A stretch of DNA of 64,000 nucleotides from Phycisphaerae bacterium (GTDB lineage: Bacteria; Planctomycetota; Phycisphaerae; Sedimentisphaerales; Anaerohalosphaeraceae), in contig JAAYCR010000051.1 of the NCBI GenBank assembly GCA_012729675.1, positions 1 to 64,000 of the forward strand, written 5' to 3'. The notes under the pieces were generated by a model. It had not been told where the DNA came from and did not search any database. It worked only from the letters and a program-made list of their open reading frames with translations. A program made the translations under genes and the position numbers. Shown here one piece after another: positions 8,751-17,130 of this stretch. Every line of letters starts with the position of its first letter. Position 1 is the stretch's first letter.

Positions 8751-9715
8751 AAATTGTCTTTCTGTTTTTGCTCGTTTCGTAACCAGTGGACAAACCGCCT
8801 CAAGCCGTCCGTCAGTTCGGTCTTGGGCCGATACCCCAGCCGTCTGACCGCCTTATCGACATCGGCATACGTCTGCCGCACATCGCCGGGCTGGTCGGGC
8901 AGCCGGTCCAGCACAGCCTTTTTGCCCAGCGCCGTTTCAATCGCCGCGATCAGGTCGTCCAGCCGCACGGGACGCGACTCGCCGAGATTGTAAATCGCAT
9001 AGCCGCCGCACGACTCCATCGCCGCGACCACCCCGTCGATGATGTCGTCGATATACGTAAAGTCCCGCCGCATCGACCCATCGCCAAACACCGGAATCGG
9101 CGCACCCGCCTCAATCAGCCGGGCGAATTTATGGATCGCCAAATCCGGCCGCTGCCGCGGGCCATACACCGTAAAAAATCGCAGACACGTCATCCCGATG
9201 CCGTACAGATGGCTGTAGGTATGACAGATCAACTCGCCCGCTTTCTTGGTCGCTGCATACGGCGAGATGGGGAAATCGACGTTGTCCGTCTCGGCAAACG
9301 GCACCTTCTCATTGTTGCCATACACACTCGAACTGGAGGCGAAGACAAACGTCTTGACGCCGTATTGCCGCGCCGCATCCAGCAGCACCGCCGTACCGTT
9401 GATGTTGACATCCATATACCCGACCGGGTCTTCAATCGACGGCCTGACCCCCGCCTTGGCCGCCAGATGCACCACGCAGTCAAATCGGTGTTTATCAAAG
9501 ACGGCCGATGCCAACTCCGCATCGCGGATATCCCCCTCGACCAGCTCAAACAACTCCGACGCCGACAGTGTGTCCAGATTGCGCCGCTTGATCGCCGGAT
9601 CATAGAACGGATCGAAATTATCCAGCCCGACCACCCGCCGACCGGAATGCACCAGCCGCTCACACAAATGCGACCCAATAAACCCCGCCGCCCCTGTCAC
9701 CAATATCTTATTCAG
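8747..9715 (-). CDS. NAD-dependent epimerase, UDP-glucuronate 4-epimerase-like
   Basis: About 322 aa, extended short-chain dehydrogenase. It has VTGAAGFIGSHL, the DNFDPFYD loop typical of UDP-glucuronate epimerases, ASSSSVYG, the YAATK active-site Tyr-Lys and RFFTVYGPRQRPD. It probably converts the UDP-GlcA made by the adjacent Ugd into UDP-GalA. No ATG/GTG start gives a complete Rossmann beta-strand. A CTG at 9713-9715 with GAGG eight bases upstream yields NKILVTGAAGF, the family-typical N-terminus, so I annotate CTG. The alternative is TTG at 9703. The stop overlaps the wbpB-like start by 4 bp. Confidence 0.82.
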   Translation of the reverse strand: MNKILVTGAAGFIGSHLCERLVHSGRRVVGLDNFDPFYDPAIKRRNLDTLSASELFELVEGDIRDAELASAVFDKHRFDCVVHLAAKAGVRPSIEDPVGYMDVNINGTAVLLDAARQYGVKTFVFASSSSVYGNNEKVPFAETDNVDFPISPYAATKKAGELICHTYSHLYGIGMTCLRFFTVYGPRQRPDLAIHKFARLIEAGAPIPVFGDGSMRRDFTYIDDIIDGVVAAMESCGGYAIYNLGESRPVRLDDLIAAIETALGKKAVLDRLPDQPGDVRQTYADVDKAVRRLGYRPKTELTDGLRRFVHWLRNEQKQKDNL

Positions 9716-9760
9716 TATTCAATCCTCACATTAAACACTCATGCCAAAGGCATTCCACAC

Positions 9761-9795
9761 ATTTTACATTTAACATCTGACATTAAACATAAACA
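9761..9795. repeat. 7-bp-period tandem array (ATTTAAC type)
   Basis: ATTTTAC, ATTTAAC, ATCTGAC, ATTAAAC, ATAAACA lie in the 82-bp spacer between ugd and the epimerase gene. The words resemble those at 3764 and 12255. Confidence 0.75.
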
Positions 9796-9797
9796 TC

Positions 9798-11087
9798 CTA
9801 CGGGCGTCCGATACTGTGATACTCAATCCCCTGCTTGCGCACAAACGCCGGGCTGTACAGGTTGCGTCCGTCAAAGACCACCGGCTGCTTGAGCTGTTTG
9901 GCAATCGCGTCAAAGTCCGGCGTGCGAAACTCCTGCCAGTCCGTCAAAATCACCAGCGCGTCGGCCCCGTCCAGCACATCGTAGGCGTTCTCGACCCGCC
10001 GAATCTTGCCCTCCAGTTCCGGGCACACCGCCTCCGGGTCAAACGCCGTGACCGCAATCCCCGCCTCCAGAAACCGCTTGATGCAGAAGACCGCCGCCGA
10101 TTCGCGCGTGTCATCCGTCCGCGCCTTAAACGCCAGCCCCCACACCCCCAGCCGAACGTCCGTGCGATCCTTGAAATACGCCAGCACTCTGTCGGCAAAC
10201 CGCTGCTGCTGCGTCAGATTGGCCTGCTGGGCGGCCTCGGCAATCCGCATCGGCACGTCCATCTGCCGGCCTTTATAGATCAGCGCCCGCACGTCTTTGG
10301 GAAAACAACTGCCCCCGAACCCCACGCCCGCAAACAAAAAGGCGTTGCCGATCCGCCCATCGCTGCCGATCCCCGCACGCACGCTCTCAATATCTGCCCC
10401 GCAGCTTTCACACAGGGCGCTCAGTTCATTCATAAACGAAATCCGCGTCGCCAGCATCACATTGGCCGCATACTTGGCCATCTCGGCGCTGGCAGGGTCC
10501 ATAAACAAAATCCGGCTGCTCTTGCGCATATACGGCGCATACAGCACCTTCATCAATTCCATCACCGCCGGATTGGTCGTGCCGATAATGACCCGGTCGG
10601 GCTTCATAAAATCCTCCACCGCCGAGCCTTCCTTCAAAAACTCCGGATTGCTGACATAATCAAACGGCACTTCCGTCTTGGACGCAATCAGCTCGCTGAC
10701 CACCTTATGCGTTCCCACCGGCACGGTGCTTTTGGTCACAATAATCCGGTACTCGGTCATCAGCCCGGCGATCTGCTCGGCCGCGCTCAACACCGCCGAG
10801 ATATCCGCCGAGCCGTCCGGGGCACTGGGCGTGCCCACCCCCAAAAATATCAGCAAAGAACTGTCCACCCCTTGCTTCAGATCGGTCGTGAACACAAGAC
10901 GCCCGGCATCCTTATTTCGCTTGACAATCTCGGCCAGCTCCGGCTCATAAATCGGAATAATCCCCTTATTCAGGTCGTCAATCTTCTTCTTGTCCGTATC
11001 CACACAGACGACGTGATTGCCCCCGTCGGCAAAACACGCCGCCGCCACAAGTCCCACATAGCCAACCCCCACCGCCGCTACTTTCAT
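9798..11087 (-). CDS. ugd: UDP-glucose 6-dehydrogenase
   Basis: 429 aa, converts UDP-glucose to UDP-glucuronate with two NAD. The NAD domain has VGVGYVGLVAAACFADGG, then IYEPELAEIVKRN, STVPVGTH and SNPEFLKEGSAVEDF. The catalytic segment GVGFGGSCFPKDVRALI contains the active-site Cys, and the C-terminal domain has GLAFKARTDDTRESAA. All are typical of the UDP-glucose branch (TuaD/AglM type). It is the first gene of the sugar-nucleotide operon. The ATG at 11087 is preceded by AAGGAATT. The long leader holds a perfect palindrome and a stable hairpin, suggesting control at this point. Confidence 0.9.
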   Translation of the reverse strand: MKVAAVGVGYVGLVAAACFADGGNHVVCVDTDKKKIDDLNKGIIPIYEPELAEIVKRNKDAGRLVFTTDLKQGVDSSLLIFLGVGTPSAPDGSADISAVLSAAEQIAGLMTEYRIIVTKSTVPVGTHKVVSELIASKTEVPFDYVSNPEFLKEGSAVEDFMKPDRVIIGTTNPAVMELMKVLYAPYMRKSSRILFMDPASAEMAKYAANVMLATRISFMNELSALCESCGADIESVRAGIGSDGRIGNAFLFAGVGFGGSCFPKDVRALIYKGRQMDVPMRIAEAAQQANLTQQQRFADRVLAYFKDRTDVRLGVWGLAFKARTDDTRESAAVFCIKRFLEAGIAVTAFDPEAVCPELEGKIRRVENAYDVLDGADALVILTDWQEFRTPDFDAIAKQLKQPVVFDGRNLYSPAFVRKQGIEYHSIGRP

Positions 11088-11096
11088 CTTAATTCC

Positions 11097-11120
11097 TTAA
11101 TATAAATCGATTTATATTAA
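11097..11120. promoter_or_regulatory. Perfect 24-bp palindrome just upstream of ugd
   Basis: The half-site TTAATATAAATC is followed directly by its exact reverse complement, with no spacer. On the minus strand it ends within the ugd ribosome-binding region, about 9 nt before the ATG. Candidate operator for a dimeric regulator, or an RNA hairpin masking the ribosome-binding site. Confidence 0.6.
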
Positions 11121-11402
11121 ACTTCAAAACGCTCTCAACGCCCCCATAATCGATTGGGTGGCATCGGCTCTGCGCAGCAGACCGATGGAAAATCGCCCCA
11201 ACTATTACTGAAGCGATTTAGGCCGCATTAATTGCGACTTGTTATATCTTATAAAAATTTACACTCCGTCCCCGTCGGTTGCGCCCAAAAGGCCCAGCCG
11301 TTCCCCCTAAAACGCTAACATTAATATCGGTAAAGAGTTAGCGGAGTATTAGCAGGACTTGTAAAAAACCGACTCGTCATATTCATATTAAACAAATTCT
11401 CG
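11121..11402. other. Structured leader/spacer upstream of ugd
   Basis: No gene. A hairpin at 11162-11187 pairs CATCGG with CCGATG and, after one bulged base, TCTGC with GCAGA around a GCA loop. Further GC-rich stretches lie around 11262-11310. A promoter could not be placed with confidence. The spacer separates ugd from the end of the queD gene, which is transcribed in the same direction. Confidence 0.45.
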
Positions 11403-12233
11403 CTATTCGCTGTACGCACAGTACGTTCTGTCGTTCTCCCAGACCGTCACCTTGACCAATCGACAATCCTCAAATCGCCCGGCCAGCTTCGACCAGGCAA
11501 ACGACGCCAAGTTCTCCACTGTCGGATTCAGCGATTCAAACCCCGGCACATCCACATTCAAGTTCTTATGGTCAACCATCGCCAAAAAGGACTCCTCCAC
11601 CACCCGCTCGAAACGGGCGAGCCAATCCGCCGGCTCCGGCACGGCCTGCTTTGCCACCGTGACCTCGATCACATAATTATGCCCGTGCCCGGCCGGGTTG
11701 GCACACTTGCCGAACATCTCTGTATTCGCCGTCGCATCAAAATCCGCATTCCACAGCCGATGCATCGCCGCAAACTCAAATTTTTCGCTGAAATAGTACA
11801 TATCGCTGTCCTCCGCATTGACGCAAAGCGTCCGATAAGGATTCAATTCAAGCCCCAGCCGCTCCAGCCGCAACTCCGCAAACGCCTGATGAACCGCCCC
11901 CCATGCCGACCGAAGCAACTCGCACAATTCCTCCAGACACAACCCCCGCCCCTGCCCGGCCGCCCGCCGAATCGCCGCATCAAACACCGGAATCGCCCGA
12001 TCCCGCACGGCCTGATCGATTCGCGAGACATTGACCACAAACCCCGTATCCGCATCCAATTCCCCGGCCAGTTCCACCCACAGCGCCAAAAAGAAACTCA
12101 ATCCGCTGCCGCACGGCTTGGACGCATACGAATTATACCCCGTCTGACTCTCCTCAAACGGATTAACCGAAAACCGCACTTGTCGATTCAGCCGGTGCAT
12201 TACACCCACGTCAAACAAAATCACAAAAGTCAT
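11403..12233 (-). CDS. queD: Two-domain 6-carboxytetrahydropterin synthase (QueD/PTPS family)
   Basis: 276 aa, roughly twice the usual QueD length. The C-terminal half (from about residue 145) is a canonical T-fold: FEFAAMHRL, the catalytic-Cys segment FGKCANPAGHGHNYVIEV with the zinc His pair, DHKNLN and PTVENLA. The N-terminal half looks like a degenerate T-fold repeat (RQVRFSVNPF ... VVNVSRIDQAV) without the catalytic Cys or zinc histidines. QueD turns 7,8-dihydroneopterin triphosphate into 6-carboxytetrahydropterin for queuosine and other 7-deazapurines. folE immediately upstream makes its substrate. Start is uncertain: 12233 or the ATG at 12200. Confidence 0.82.
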   Translation of the reverse strand: MTFVILFDVGVMHRLNRQVRFSVNPFEESQTGYNSYASKPCGSGLSFFLALWVELAGELDADTGFVVNVSRIDQAVRDRAIPVFDAAIRRAAGQGRGLCLEELCELLRSAWGAVHQAFAELRLERLGLELNPYRTLCVNAEDSDMYYFSEKFEFAAMHRLWNADFDATANTEMFGKCANPAGHGHNYVIEVTVAKQAVPEPADWLARFERVVEESFLAMVDHKNLNVDVPGFESLNPTVENLASFAWSKLAGRFEDCRLVKVTVWENDRTYCAYSE

Positions 12234-12254
12234 CCGCCCGCGGCGGATACCGCC

Positions 12255-12280
12255 ATTTAACCTTTTACATTTTACATTTC
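12255..12280. repeat. 7-bp-period tandem array
   Basis: ATTTAAC, CTTTTAC, ATTTTAC, ATTTCC fill the short gap between folE and queD. Confidence 0.65.
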
Positions 12281-12281
12281 C

Positions 12282-12869
12282 TTACGTTCTATCCACATGC
12301 ATCAGCGTCAGCACCTCGGCCCGGCTGCGGGGGTCTTTCTTAAAAATCCCGCGCAGAGCACTGGTCACCATCACCGCTCCGGGCTTGCGAATCCCGCGGA
12401 TCGTCATACAACTATGCGACGCCTCCAGCACCACGCTGACCCCCTGCGGGCAAAGCTGCTGCATCAGAAAATCGGCGATCTGGTCAGTCAGCCGCTCCTG
12501 AAGCTGAAGCCGCCGGGCAAACGTATCCACCACCCGCGCCAGCTTGCTGATCCCCAGCACCTTGCCCGCCGGCAGATACGCCACATGCGCCTTGCCGATA
12601 AACGGCATCAAATGATGCTCGCAGATGCTGTAAAACGGAATATCCCGCAGCAGCACAATCTCGTCGTATTTCTCGTTAAAGATGCTCGTCAGGTGTTCTT
12701 TCGGATCGTGATGCGCCCCCGCCAGCAGCTCGGCATACATCCGCGCCACCCGCTGCGGCGTCTCCTTTAGCCCTTCCCGCTGGCCATCCTCGCCCACCGC
12801 CGCCAAAATCTCCCGTACCGCCTTTTCGATCCGTTCAAGGTCCACATGAGGACTCTGTTCATTCCGCAT
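12282..12869 (-). CDS. folE: GTP cyclohydrolase I
   Basis: 195 aa, standard length. It hydrolyses GTP to 7,8-dihydroneopterin triphosphate, first step of folate, pterin and 7-deazaguanine synthesis. Signatures: [16 protein letters not shown] (zinc Cys and catalytic His), [23 protein letters not shown] and [12 protein letters not shown] with the second zinc Cys. AAGG precedes the ATG. It heads a two-gene unit with queD, so this copy probably serves deazapurine synthesis at least in part. Confidence 0.92.
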   Translation of the reverse strand: MRNEQSPHVDLERIEKAVREILAAVGEDGQREGLKETPQRVARMYAELLAGAHHDPKEHLTSIFNEKYDEIVLLRDIPFYSICEHHLMPFIGKAHVAYLPAGKVLGISKLARVVDTFARRLQLQERLTDQIADFLMQQLCPQGVSVVLEASHSCMTIRGIRKPGAVMVTSALRGIFKKDPRSRAEVLTLMHVDRT

Positions 12870-12951
12870 ACTTACCGCCTTAATAAAGTCTCTTTGAAAC
12901 GCAACAATTCAATCTAACAGACAAAATACGTCTTTTTCCAGAAAACATTCT

Positions 12952-12981
12952 ATTATACTTGCACCTCGCTCAAAAGTGAAA
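12952..12981 (-). promoter_or_regulatory. Candidate promoter for folE-queD
   Basis: Minus-strand perfect -10 TATAAT (12952-12957) with a weak -35 TTTCAC (12976-12981) at 18 bp. The resulting leader would be about 75 nt. Confidence 0.5.
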
Positions 12982-13058
12982 ACGCTTTTTCGCCATTTTC
13001 AAGGGATGTGCGAGTATTTTGGCCCACACCCGCCCCACGGCCGACAGACACATAGTAA

Positions 13059-13181
13059 TACTGGAACAGCAAGATCACGGCCAAGCTGGCCGACTTTGAA
13101 CACATCACCAAAGACGACTATCGCGAACTCCTCCGCAAATACGGCTTCCACACCCAACACACCCAACGCCATTTATTTTGA
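13059..13181 (+). pseudogene. Possible short gene remnant, 40 codons
   Basis: Between a TAA at 13056 and a TGA at 13179 one frame reads as a compositionally normal protein C-terminus (NSKITAKLADFEHITKDDY...). It has no start or upstream continuation. This may be the 3' scrap of a lost gene in the folE-uvrA spacer. I do not recognise the family. The rest of 12982-13425 shows nothing further. Confidence 0.25.
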
Positions 13182-13425
13182 ACAACCGGCTTTTGAAGTT
13201 TTTACTTTGGGTAAATGAGAGCAGGTCAGACGCTTTTTTCGACGAGCAAAGAGATTGAAAATGGTGGACACAACTGAAAAAACAAGAAATACAATGGCGA
13301 CATTCCTTCCTTGTTTAAGCAGGAAATCGTATTTTCCCCGCTCCAAAAAAACAGGCATTCATCACCATTAACCCCGACTTCTGACTTCCTTCGCTGCCAC
13401 ATTGCCCATTCCGGCAAAAGGGCGC

Positions 13426-13454
13426 TTGTATCGGACGGGCGAGGATGGTACAAT
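13426..13454 (+). promoter_or_regulatory. uvrA: Candidate uvrA promoter
   Basis: TTGTAT (13426-13431), 17-bp spacer, TACAAT (13449-13454). It implies transcription from about 13461 and a leader of about 68 nt. This argues against the far-upstream in-frame start at 13445. No SOS (LexA) box was recognised nearby. Confidence 0.5.
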
Positions 13455-13486
13455 GGCCTATTTGCGGAATTGTCAAAAGTCGGGGT

Positions 13487-13507
13487 AGGGGTATTGCCCC
13501 TTTTTTT
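13487..13507 (+). terminator. Terminator-like hairpin in the uvrA leader
   Basis: AGGGG (13487-13491), loop TATTG, CCCCT (13497-13501), running into a T7 tract. The stem is short, but its position between promoter and start codon suggests a possible attenuator. Confidence 0.35.
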
Positions 13508-13528
13508 AACACGAAAAACAGGACAGAC

Positions 13529-16396
13529 GTGGCGGAATCCAAAGTCATTCAAATAACCGGCGCCAGCGAGCACAACCTCAAGCACATCGATGTTGTCGTG
13601 CCGCGGGACAAAATGGTCGTCATCACCGGCATCAGCGGCTCCGGCAAGAGCAGCCTGGCGTTCGATACGATCTACGCCGAGGGCCAGCGTAAGTACGTCG
13701 AGTCGCTCAGCGCCTACGCCCGCCAGTTCCTCGAGCAGATGCAAAAGCCGCAGGTCGAACACATCGAAGGCCTGCCGCCGACCATCGCCATTGAGCAGCG
13801 GAGCGCATCGAGCAACCCCCGCTCGACCGTCGCCACCACGACCGAGGTTTACGACTATTGTCGTCTTTTATACGCCCGCGTGGGCACGCCCCATTGCTGG
13901 GTCTGCGGCCGCGAGATCACCAGCCAGCACACCACCCAGATCGTCAACGCCGTCCTGACCCGCCCCGAAGGCACGAAGCTGCAGGTCTGCGCCCCGCTTG
14001 TCCGCGGGCAAAAGGGCGAACACCGCGACATCCTTGTCCGCGTTCAGCGCGAGGGCTTTGTCCGCGTGCGGATCGACGGGCTGGTCTATGACATCAAAAA
14101 CATCCCGCATCTGGACAAAAACAAAAAGCACGACATTGCCGCGGTGGTGGATCGGCTCATCCTCAAGGATGGTGTGCGGATTCGGCTGGCCGACTCGATT
14201 GAAACTGCCCTCAAGGTCGGCGACGGCGTGGTCATTCTGATGCTGCAAGACCCTGGCGACGAAAAGAGCAGCGGCGGCAACGGCCAATGGCACGACGTGG
14301 TCTTCAGCGAAAAATATGCCTGCCCCGATCACCCCGAAGCGTCGCTGGCGGAGTTAAGCCCGCGGCTGTTCAGCTTCAACAGCCCCTACGGCGCGTGCCG
14401 CTCGTGCGACGGGCTGGGGACGATTCTGGAGTTTGACCCCGACCTGATCGTCTCGGACAAGACCGTCTCGCTGGAAACCGGCGCCATCGACGCCTGGCGC
14501 AAAGGCGGCAAGCGAATGAATATCTTCTACAACCGGCTCATCAAGCGGTTCTGCCGCAACTTCGGCATCAGCAAGAGCGGCCCCTACAAGGATATCCCCG
14601 CCGAGGTGCGGCGGATTCTGCTGTATGGCACGACCGACACCGACGAGCAAACCTACGGCGCCTCGTTTGAAGGCGTCATCCCGAACCTTCAGCGGCGGTG
14701 GGAGACGACCACCAGCGAGTACGTCAAGGCGCGTCTGCACGGGTATCTGTCCGAGCAGCCCTGCAAGACCTGCGGCGGCGCGCGGCTGCGTCCGGAGACC
14801 ATTGCCGTCACCGTTGGTGATAAAAGCATCTGCGATGTCGCTAAGATGAGCATCGAAGAGGCCGTGCGGTTTTTTGACGGCCTGTCGCTGAACGAAGAGC
14901 AGACGCTCATCGCCGCCCAGCCGCTCAAGGAAATCCGCGCCCGCCTGAAATTTATGATGGACGTGGGGCTGGGCTACCTGACGCTCGACCGCACCAGCCG
15001 CACGCTGTCCGGCGGCGAAGCCCAGCGGATTCGGCTGGCCACACAGGTCGGCAGCGGTCTGGTCGGTTGCTGCTATGTCCTCGACGAGCCGACTATCGGC
15101 CTGCATCGGCGGGACAACGATCGTCTGCTGACGATCCTGCGAAAGCTCTGCGAAATCGGCAACACCGTCATTGTGGTCGAGCACGACGACGACATCATTC
15201 GCGACGCCGACTACATCATCGACATCGGCCCGGCCGCCGGCAAACACGGCGGCGAGGTCGTCGCCGTCGGCACGCTGGACGATATCTGCCGCGTCGAACG
15301 CTCGCTGACCGGCCAGTATATGAGCAGCGCCAAACGCATCGAACTGCCTGAAACCCGCCGCAAGGTCGTGATGAGCAACTGCATCGAGGTCCGCGGCGCC
15401 CAGGAAAACAACCTCAAGAACATCAACGTCAAGTTTCCACTGGGGGTCTTGACCTGTGTAACGGGCGTGTCCGGTTCCGGCAAAAGCACGCTGGTTACTG
15501 AAATCCTGCTCAAGGGGCTGATGCGTCGCCTCTACAGCTCGCGTCCCAAGCCCGGCAAGCACAAAAACATCCTCGGCCTTTCCCGCATCGACAAGGTCAT
15601 TGAGATCGACCAGTCGCCCATCGGCCGCACGCCGCGGAGCAACCCGGCCACCTACACCGGCGTCTTTGACCTGATCCGCGCCCTGTTTGCGATGACCCGC
15701 GAGGCCAAGATTCGCGGCTATAAACCCGGGCGATTCAGCTTCAACGTCAAGGGCGGACGCTGCGAGCATTGTCAGGGACAAGGCACCAAAAAAATCGAAA
15801 TGCACTTTTTGCCCGACGTGTTCGTGGTCTGTCAGGAGTGCCGCGGCAGCCGCTACAACCCCGAAACGCTGCAAATCACCTACAAGGGCAAGAACATCGC
15901 CGACGTGCTGGATATGCAGATCGAAGAATCAAAGACGTTTTTCGCCAATTTTCCCAAGATCGTCCGCCTGATCAAGGCCCTTTGCGACGTCGGCTTAGGT
16001 TATATGACCCTCGGCCAGTCCAGCACGACCCTCTCCGGCGGCGAGGCCCAGCGCGTCAAGTTGGCCTCCGAGTTGGGCAAGCCCGGCACCGGCCACACCC
16101 TCTATGTCCTCGACGAGCCGACCACCGGCCTGCACTTTGCCGACATACACAATCTGATGAACGTCCTGCGCCGCCTGACCGATCTGGGTAACACCATTAT
16201 CGTCATCGAACACAACCTCGACGTGATCAAGATGGCAGACTACATCATCGACCTCGGCCCCGAAGGCGGCCTGCACGGCGGCGAAGTCATTGCCGCCGGC
16301 ACCCCCGAAAAAATCATCAACAACCCCAAAAGCTACACCGCCCGCTACCTCAAAGAAAAACTCGACCACGAAAATCGCCTCAAATCACGCAGTTAG
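13529..16396 (+). CDS. uvrA: Excinuclease ABC subunit A
   Basis: 955 aa, damage-recognition ATPase of nucleotide excision repair. It is a tandem ABC ATPase: Walker [15 protein letters not shown] near residue 35 and [13 protein letters not shown] in the second half. There are two LSGGEAQR signatures with LDEPTIGLH and LDEPTTGLH. The hallmark [16 protein letters not shown] is present. The second zinc module (CEHCQGQG ... CQECRG) has four Cys. In the first module (residues about 264-290) the usual CxxC is CPDH, so one ligand appears to be His. GTG at 13529 is preferred: AGGA upstream, within the predicted transcript, and giving the family N-terminus. Confidence 0.93.
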   Translation: MAESKVIQITGASEHNLKHIDVVVPRDKMVVITGISGSGKSSLAFDTIYAEGQRKYVESLSAYARQFLEQMQKPQVEHIEGLPPTIAIEQRSASSNPRSTVATTTEVYDYCRLLYARVGTPHCWVCGREITSQHTTQIVNAVLTRPEGTKLQVCAPLVRGQKGEHRDILVRVQREGFVRVRIDGLVYDIKNIPHLDKNKKHDIAAVVDRLILKDGVRIRLADSIETALKVGDGVVILMLQDPGDEKSSGGNGQWHDVVFSEKYACPDHPEASLAELSPRLFSFNSPYGACRSCDGLGTILEFDPDLIVSDKTVSLETGAIDAWRKGGKRMNIFYNRLIKRFCRNFGISKSGPYKDIPAEVRRILLYGTTDTDEQTYGASFEGVIPNLQRRWETTTSEYVKARLHGYLSEQPCKTCGGARLRPETIAVTVGDKSICDVAKMSIEEAVRFFDGLSLNEEQTLIAAQPLKEIRARLKFMMDVGLGYLTLDRTSRTLSGGEAQRIRLATQVGSGLVGCCYVLDEPTIGLHRRDNDRLLTILRKLCEIGNTVIVVEHDDDIIRDADYIIDIGPAAGKHGGEVVAVGTLDDICRVERSLTGQYMSSAKRIELPETRRKVVMSNCIEVRGAQENNLKNINVKFPLGVLTCVTGVSGSGKSTLVTEILLKGLMRRLYSSRPKPGKHKNILGLSRIDKVIEIDQSPIGRTPRSNPATYTGVFDLIRALFAMTREAKIRGYKPGRFSFNVKGGRCEHCQGQGTKKIEMHFLPDVFVVCQECRGSRYNPETLQITYKGKNIADVLDMQIEESKTFFANFPKIVRLIKALCDVGLGYMTLGQSSTTLSGGEAQRVKLASELGKPGTGHTLYVLDEPTTGLHFADIHNLMNVLRRLTDLGNTIIVIEHNLDVIKMADYIIDLGPEGGLHGGEVIAAGTPEKIINNPKSYTARYLKEKLDHENRLKSRS

Positions 16397-16583
16397 CCCG
16401 CAAAGAAGGCTACGAATTTTTGCTTTATGCCGGCATCCTTATTCCCCCTATATCACACCTTTTTAATCCCATTCGCCATCTAAGTGATTGCCAATAAATA
16501 AGATAAATAGACATTGATTGATCAAAATAGAAGTCTGGGCAAGGGGCTTGGGCACATTTTTCTTACGCAACACGATTTTTTGA

Positions 16584-16612
16584 TTGACATGTAACGGTCA
16601 ATGTGATATGCT
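16584..16612 (+). promoter_or_regulatory. Sigma-70-type promoter with embedded inverted repeat
   Basis: TTGACA (16584-16589), 17-bp spacer, TATGCT (16607-16612). The -35 overlaps an inverted repeat TTGAC-n8-GTCAA (16585-16602 region), a possible operator. It drives the small gene at 16729 and perhaps the LamG gene. The rest of the 16397-16728 spacer shows no gene or clear uvrA terminator. Confidence 0.6.
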
Positions 16613-16728
16613 TACGTGTGCAACCGTGGAGTATGATCAACTTTGCATGTAAGGAATCAGACATTAATACGTGGGTATCGCGAAATTGATGGGGGATTGC
16701 TTTGGTGAGTTGAAATAGGAGGTCTGTG

Positions 16729-17055
16729 GTGGCAGAGTGTAATAACCGAGCGGCAGCACTTTTCAAAGGTGTGGTTGTTCATAAGCCGCTGAAAATGAGT
16801 ATACAGGAAGGTCCAAGGAGAGAACGGGATTTCAAAGTCACCGGTTTGGAATCAGAATCCATTTTTGATCGGCAAATTCCTGATATCACCCCAACAGTCG
16901 ATTCATCGTGTGACGCTCTTTGGGACTTCTTTGACGATATTTCCATTTCTACACTTCTCAACGAAAATATAGCTTTTTCAGAATCGGCCGCTCGGTGCGA
17001 CGGTTCTGTGGGTCTTTTATCGCTCGAACCAGAAGAGCAACATAGGGAGTTATAG
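16729..17055 (+). CDS. Hypothetical protein, 108 aa
   Basis: Family not recognised. The frame is supported by AGGAGG at 16717-16722, six bases before a GTG at 16729, and by a good promoter 120 bp upstream. The product is hydrophilic and acidic in its second half (DSSCDALWDFFDDISIS), with no signal peptide or membrane segment, so it is probably cytoplasmic. It ends 75 bp before the LamG protein gene and may share its transcript. Base composition is lower in GC than uvrA, unlike the core genes. A regulatory partner of the surface protein is possible but only a guess from position. Confidence 0.5.
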   Translation: MAECNNRAAALFKGVVVHKPLKMSIQEGPRRERDFKVTGLESESIFDRQIPDITPTVDSSCDALWDFFDDISISTLLNENIAFSESAARCDGSVGLLSLEPEEQHREL

Positions 17056-17130
17056 GCGACAATTATAGGATCAGGCGTACTGATCTTGGGAAATGTTTCT
17101 ATATTTATTGCTATTTTAGGGAGAACAAAA

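Noticed and set aside
4735-11105. Long plus-strand frames opposite the sugar-nucleotide genes (413, 368 and 429 aa)
   Set aside because: All antisense to genes with catalytic motifs and tight operon spacing; His/Arg-rich shadows.
13445-13528. Upstream in-frame start for uvrA at 13445
   Set aside because: It overlaps the predicted -10 element and adds 28 non-conserved residues containing the terminator-like hairpin.
14354-15874. 506-aa minus-strand frame inside uvrA
   Set aside because: Shadow of uvrA; no ribosome-binding site or domain.
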